7,138 bases of DNA from an uncultured Desulfovibrionaceae bacterium (GTDB lineage Bacteria > Desulfobacterota > Desulfovibrionia > Desulfovibrionales > Desulfovibrionaceae), in the NCBI GenBank assembly GCA_947074125.1, contig CAMTOM010000074.1, positions 1 through 7,138 on the forward strand. The letters are read 5' to 3'. The first letter of the stretch is position 1, and every line of letters starts with the position of its first letter. Positions 5,719 through 7,138 of this stretch are shown piece after piece. The notes under the pieces were generated by a model. It worked only from the letters and a program-made list of their open reading frames with translations. It searched no databases and was not told the origin of the DNA. The position numbers and the translations under genes are program-made.

Positions 5719-7138
5719 CTATTTTTTACCCTTTGTAAAAAACATTTTTGTGAAAGGCACTTCGTACTGCGTCTGGGTAAAGCCCACCCCTTCCAGATCT
5801 GAGCGGAAAAGAGCTTTGTTGGACTCATATGTTAAAGGTATATAGACCGCATCATCATGCAGGCGCTGCAACACAAAAGAATATAGTTTTTTCCGCTCTG
5901 CCTCATCTGTGGTAGTAGGAATGGCAGTGATGCTTTTGTCGATTTCTGCCTTGTCATGAAGTCCGAGCTGTGCGGCATAGTCGCCATACACGCGCTGGCG
6001 CATTGCTAAAAGAGAAGATTGCGGGTCATAGGGCGTTCCCCAACAAATATTGAACACCATATCAAAACGCCCATTTTTCATATTATCGCGATATGACTGC
6101 TCTTCTTCACCAATGATTGTCACGGCTACGCCAATTTTACCATATTCTGACTGCAAATATTCGGAAATCGTCTTTTCTGTTACGCTGTTACTGTTGTAGA
6201 GCAATCGCAAAGTCAGTTTCTGACCATCTTTTGTCCGCACACCGCCTTCCCCAGCTTTCCAGCCAGCTTCTTCGAGCATGCTTGCGGCTTTTTTCATGTC
6301 ATACTCATAGGGCTTTAACGATACATCACAATACGGCACTGAAGGTGCATACAAGGTATCGGCTGGCGTTTCCAGATCATGGAATACACCTTTTGCGATT
6401 GTCTTTCGGTCTGTCGCATGCTGCAAGGCTTTGCGCACCATTGCATCTCGCAATATGGCATTTTCTGTATTCAACAGTATTTGACGTGTTGATGTTGGCG
6501 TGGAAAGCGCTACGCGGAATTTGTCACTCTCCTTATATTTATTCAGGGCGTCCGCATCAATCATGTTTTTGCCCCAGATGAGATCAATCTCGCCCTTTTC
6601 CAAAGCCAGAATGCGCGTTTGATTGTCAGGAATCACCTTAACGACAATCTTTTTCAGGCGGGGCTTTTCTCCCCAATACTTTTCATTGGCCTCAAAAATG
6701 GCATATTCGTCAGTTACTACTTTGGATAACACCCACGGCCCCGTTCCAATATACGCACTCACACCATCCTTTGTAGAACCATTCTTCATGGCCTTTGGGG
6801 AAATCATGGCAAAAGGACGTGTCACCCCAAGCTCAGTCAACATAGGATAGTAAGCCTCCCGCATAACAATGCGGAATGTGTCCGCATCAGGAGCCTCTAC
6901 CTTCTCCAGCAAGCGCATCATTTCCAGCCAGCTATGACGCTCACTATTCTCCAGAATTGCATCAAACTTTGCCTTACTGGCAAATGCATCACCAGTCTCC
7001 CCATCAGTAAACTTTACTCCCTTACGAATTTTAACGCTATATACACGCCCATCAGGTGATATTTCCCAGCTTTCCGCCATCCATTGCTTATCACCTGTCG
7101 CCGTACTATCTACCAGCCTTCCACACAACATCTCCTGT
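5719..7138 (-). CDS. nikA: Nickel/metal-chelate ABC importer substrate-binding protein, NikA-like (5' end outside window)
   Basis: Periplasmic family 5 solute-binding protein that captures the cargo and delivers it to NikBC. The visible 472 residues lack the signal peptide and probably 50-60 N-terminal residues; the frame stays open to the window edge, so the ATG at 7131 is internal (two in-frame codons, Gln-Glu, precede it). Counting from that Met, the protein shows AESWEISPDGR (19-29), RHSWLE (65-70), EAYYP then TRPF (92-107), IGTGPW, a YWGEKP block, DTLYAPSVPY, IIGEEEQSY, WGTPYDP (364-370) and LHDDAVYIPL. These line up with E. coli NikA. W68, R105, W364 and Y368 match its ligand-pocket residues W100, R137, W398 and Y402 (from memory), with the first pair exactly the same 37 residues apart. 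The position of NikA His416 is a Tyr (Y382). The cargo is therefore probably a nickel or other metal chelate held through the conserved Arg, but CntA-like metallophore binding is possible. Confidence 0.88.
   Translation of the reverse strand, partial: QEMLCGRLVDSTATGDKQWMAESWEISPDGRVYSVKIRKGVKFTDGETGDAFASKAKFDAILENSERHSWLEMMRLLEKVEAPDADTFRIVMREAYYPMLTELGVTRPFAMISPKAMKNGSTKDGVSAYIGTGPWVLSKVVTDEYAIFEANEKYWGEKPRLKKIVVKVIPDNQTRILALEKGEIDLIWGKNMIDADALNKYKESDKFRVALSTPTSTRQILLNTENAILRDAMVRKALQHATDRKTIAKGVFHDLETPADTLYAPSVPYCDVSLKPYEYDMKKAASMLEEAGWKAGEGGVRTKDGQKLTLRLLYNSNSVTEKTISEYLQSEYGKIGVAVTIIGEEEQSYRDNMKNGRFDMVFNICWGTPYDPQSSLLAMRQRVYGDYAAQLGLHDKAEIDKSITAIPTTTDEAERKKLYSFVLQRLHDDAVYIPLTYESNKALFRSDLEGVGFTQTQYEVPFTKMFFTKGKK

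Noticed and set aside
5449..5802. A 117-codon plus-strand open frame spanning the nikA-nikB gap
   Set aside because: It covers the ends of nikA and nikB in antisense and the hairpin between them, has no domain-like pattern, and most of its length is explained by the minus-strand genes.
6117..6581. A 154-codon plus-strand open frame opposite nikA
   Set aside because: It lies entirely antisense to a well-conserved binding-protein region and its product (rich in Leu, Arg, His, Ser and Cys) looks like a shadow translation.

Overview
The window holds seven genes, all on the minus strand, packed like a single operon that runs off both ends. Read in the direction of transcription (high to low coordinates) they are: a NikA-like solute-binding protein (start missing), NikB-like and NikC-like permeases, NikD-like and NikE-like ATPases, a DinF-type MATE efflux transporter, and an AstE/aspartoacylase-type zinc hydrolase of the M14 clan (end missing). 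Every plus-strand reading frame looks like an antisense shadow of one of these genes.

Spacing supports co-transcription. nikB and nikC overlap by 8 bases, nikC and nikD by 4, nikD and nikE are 12 bases apart, nikE and the MATE gene 49, and the MATE gene and the hydrolase 22. The one larger gap, 187 bases between nikA and nikB, contains a strong imperfect hairpin (about 25 base pairs, 5633-5700) and no credible gene. No promoter or end-of-operon terminator is visible; both must lie outside the window.

The first five genes form a complete peptide/nickel-family ABC importer. Sequence features seen by eye (RHxWLE, TRPF, WGxPYDP and the late LHDxAVYxPL in the binding protein; the AWPG...FNRDYPVIQ block in NikB; FQDxxSxVNPR and DEAxSxLD in NikE) resemble E. 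coli NikABCDE more closely than the general Dpp/Opp peptide importers. The cargo is probably a chelated transition metal such as nickel, but metallophore (Cnt-type) uptake cannot be ruled out. The less usual part is the addition of an exporter and a cytoplasmic deacylase-like hydrolase to the same transcript, which would fit a chelator export, import and processing circuit. No chelator biosynthesis gene is in view, so this is a hypothesis.

The organism cannot be named from this window. GC content looks to be in the mid-40s percent, Shine-Dalgarno sites are mostly clear, and the importer looks proteobacterial in type, which suggests a Gram-negative bacterium. The leftmost ~85 bases are much richer in GC (about 68-70%) than the rest and may mark a mosaic or chimeric end.
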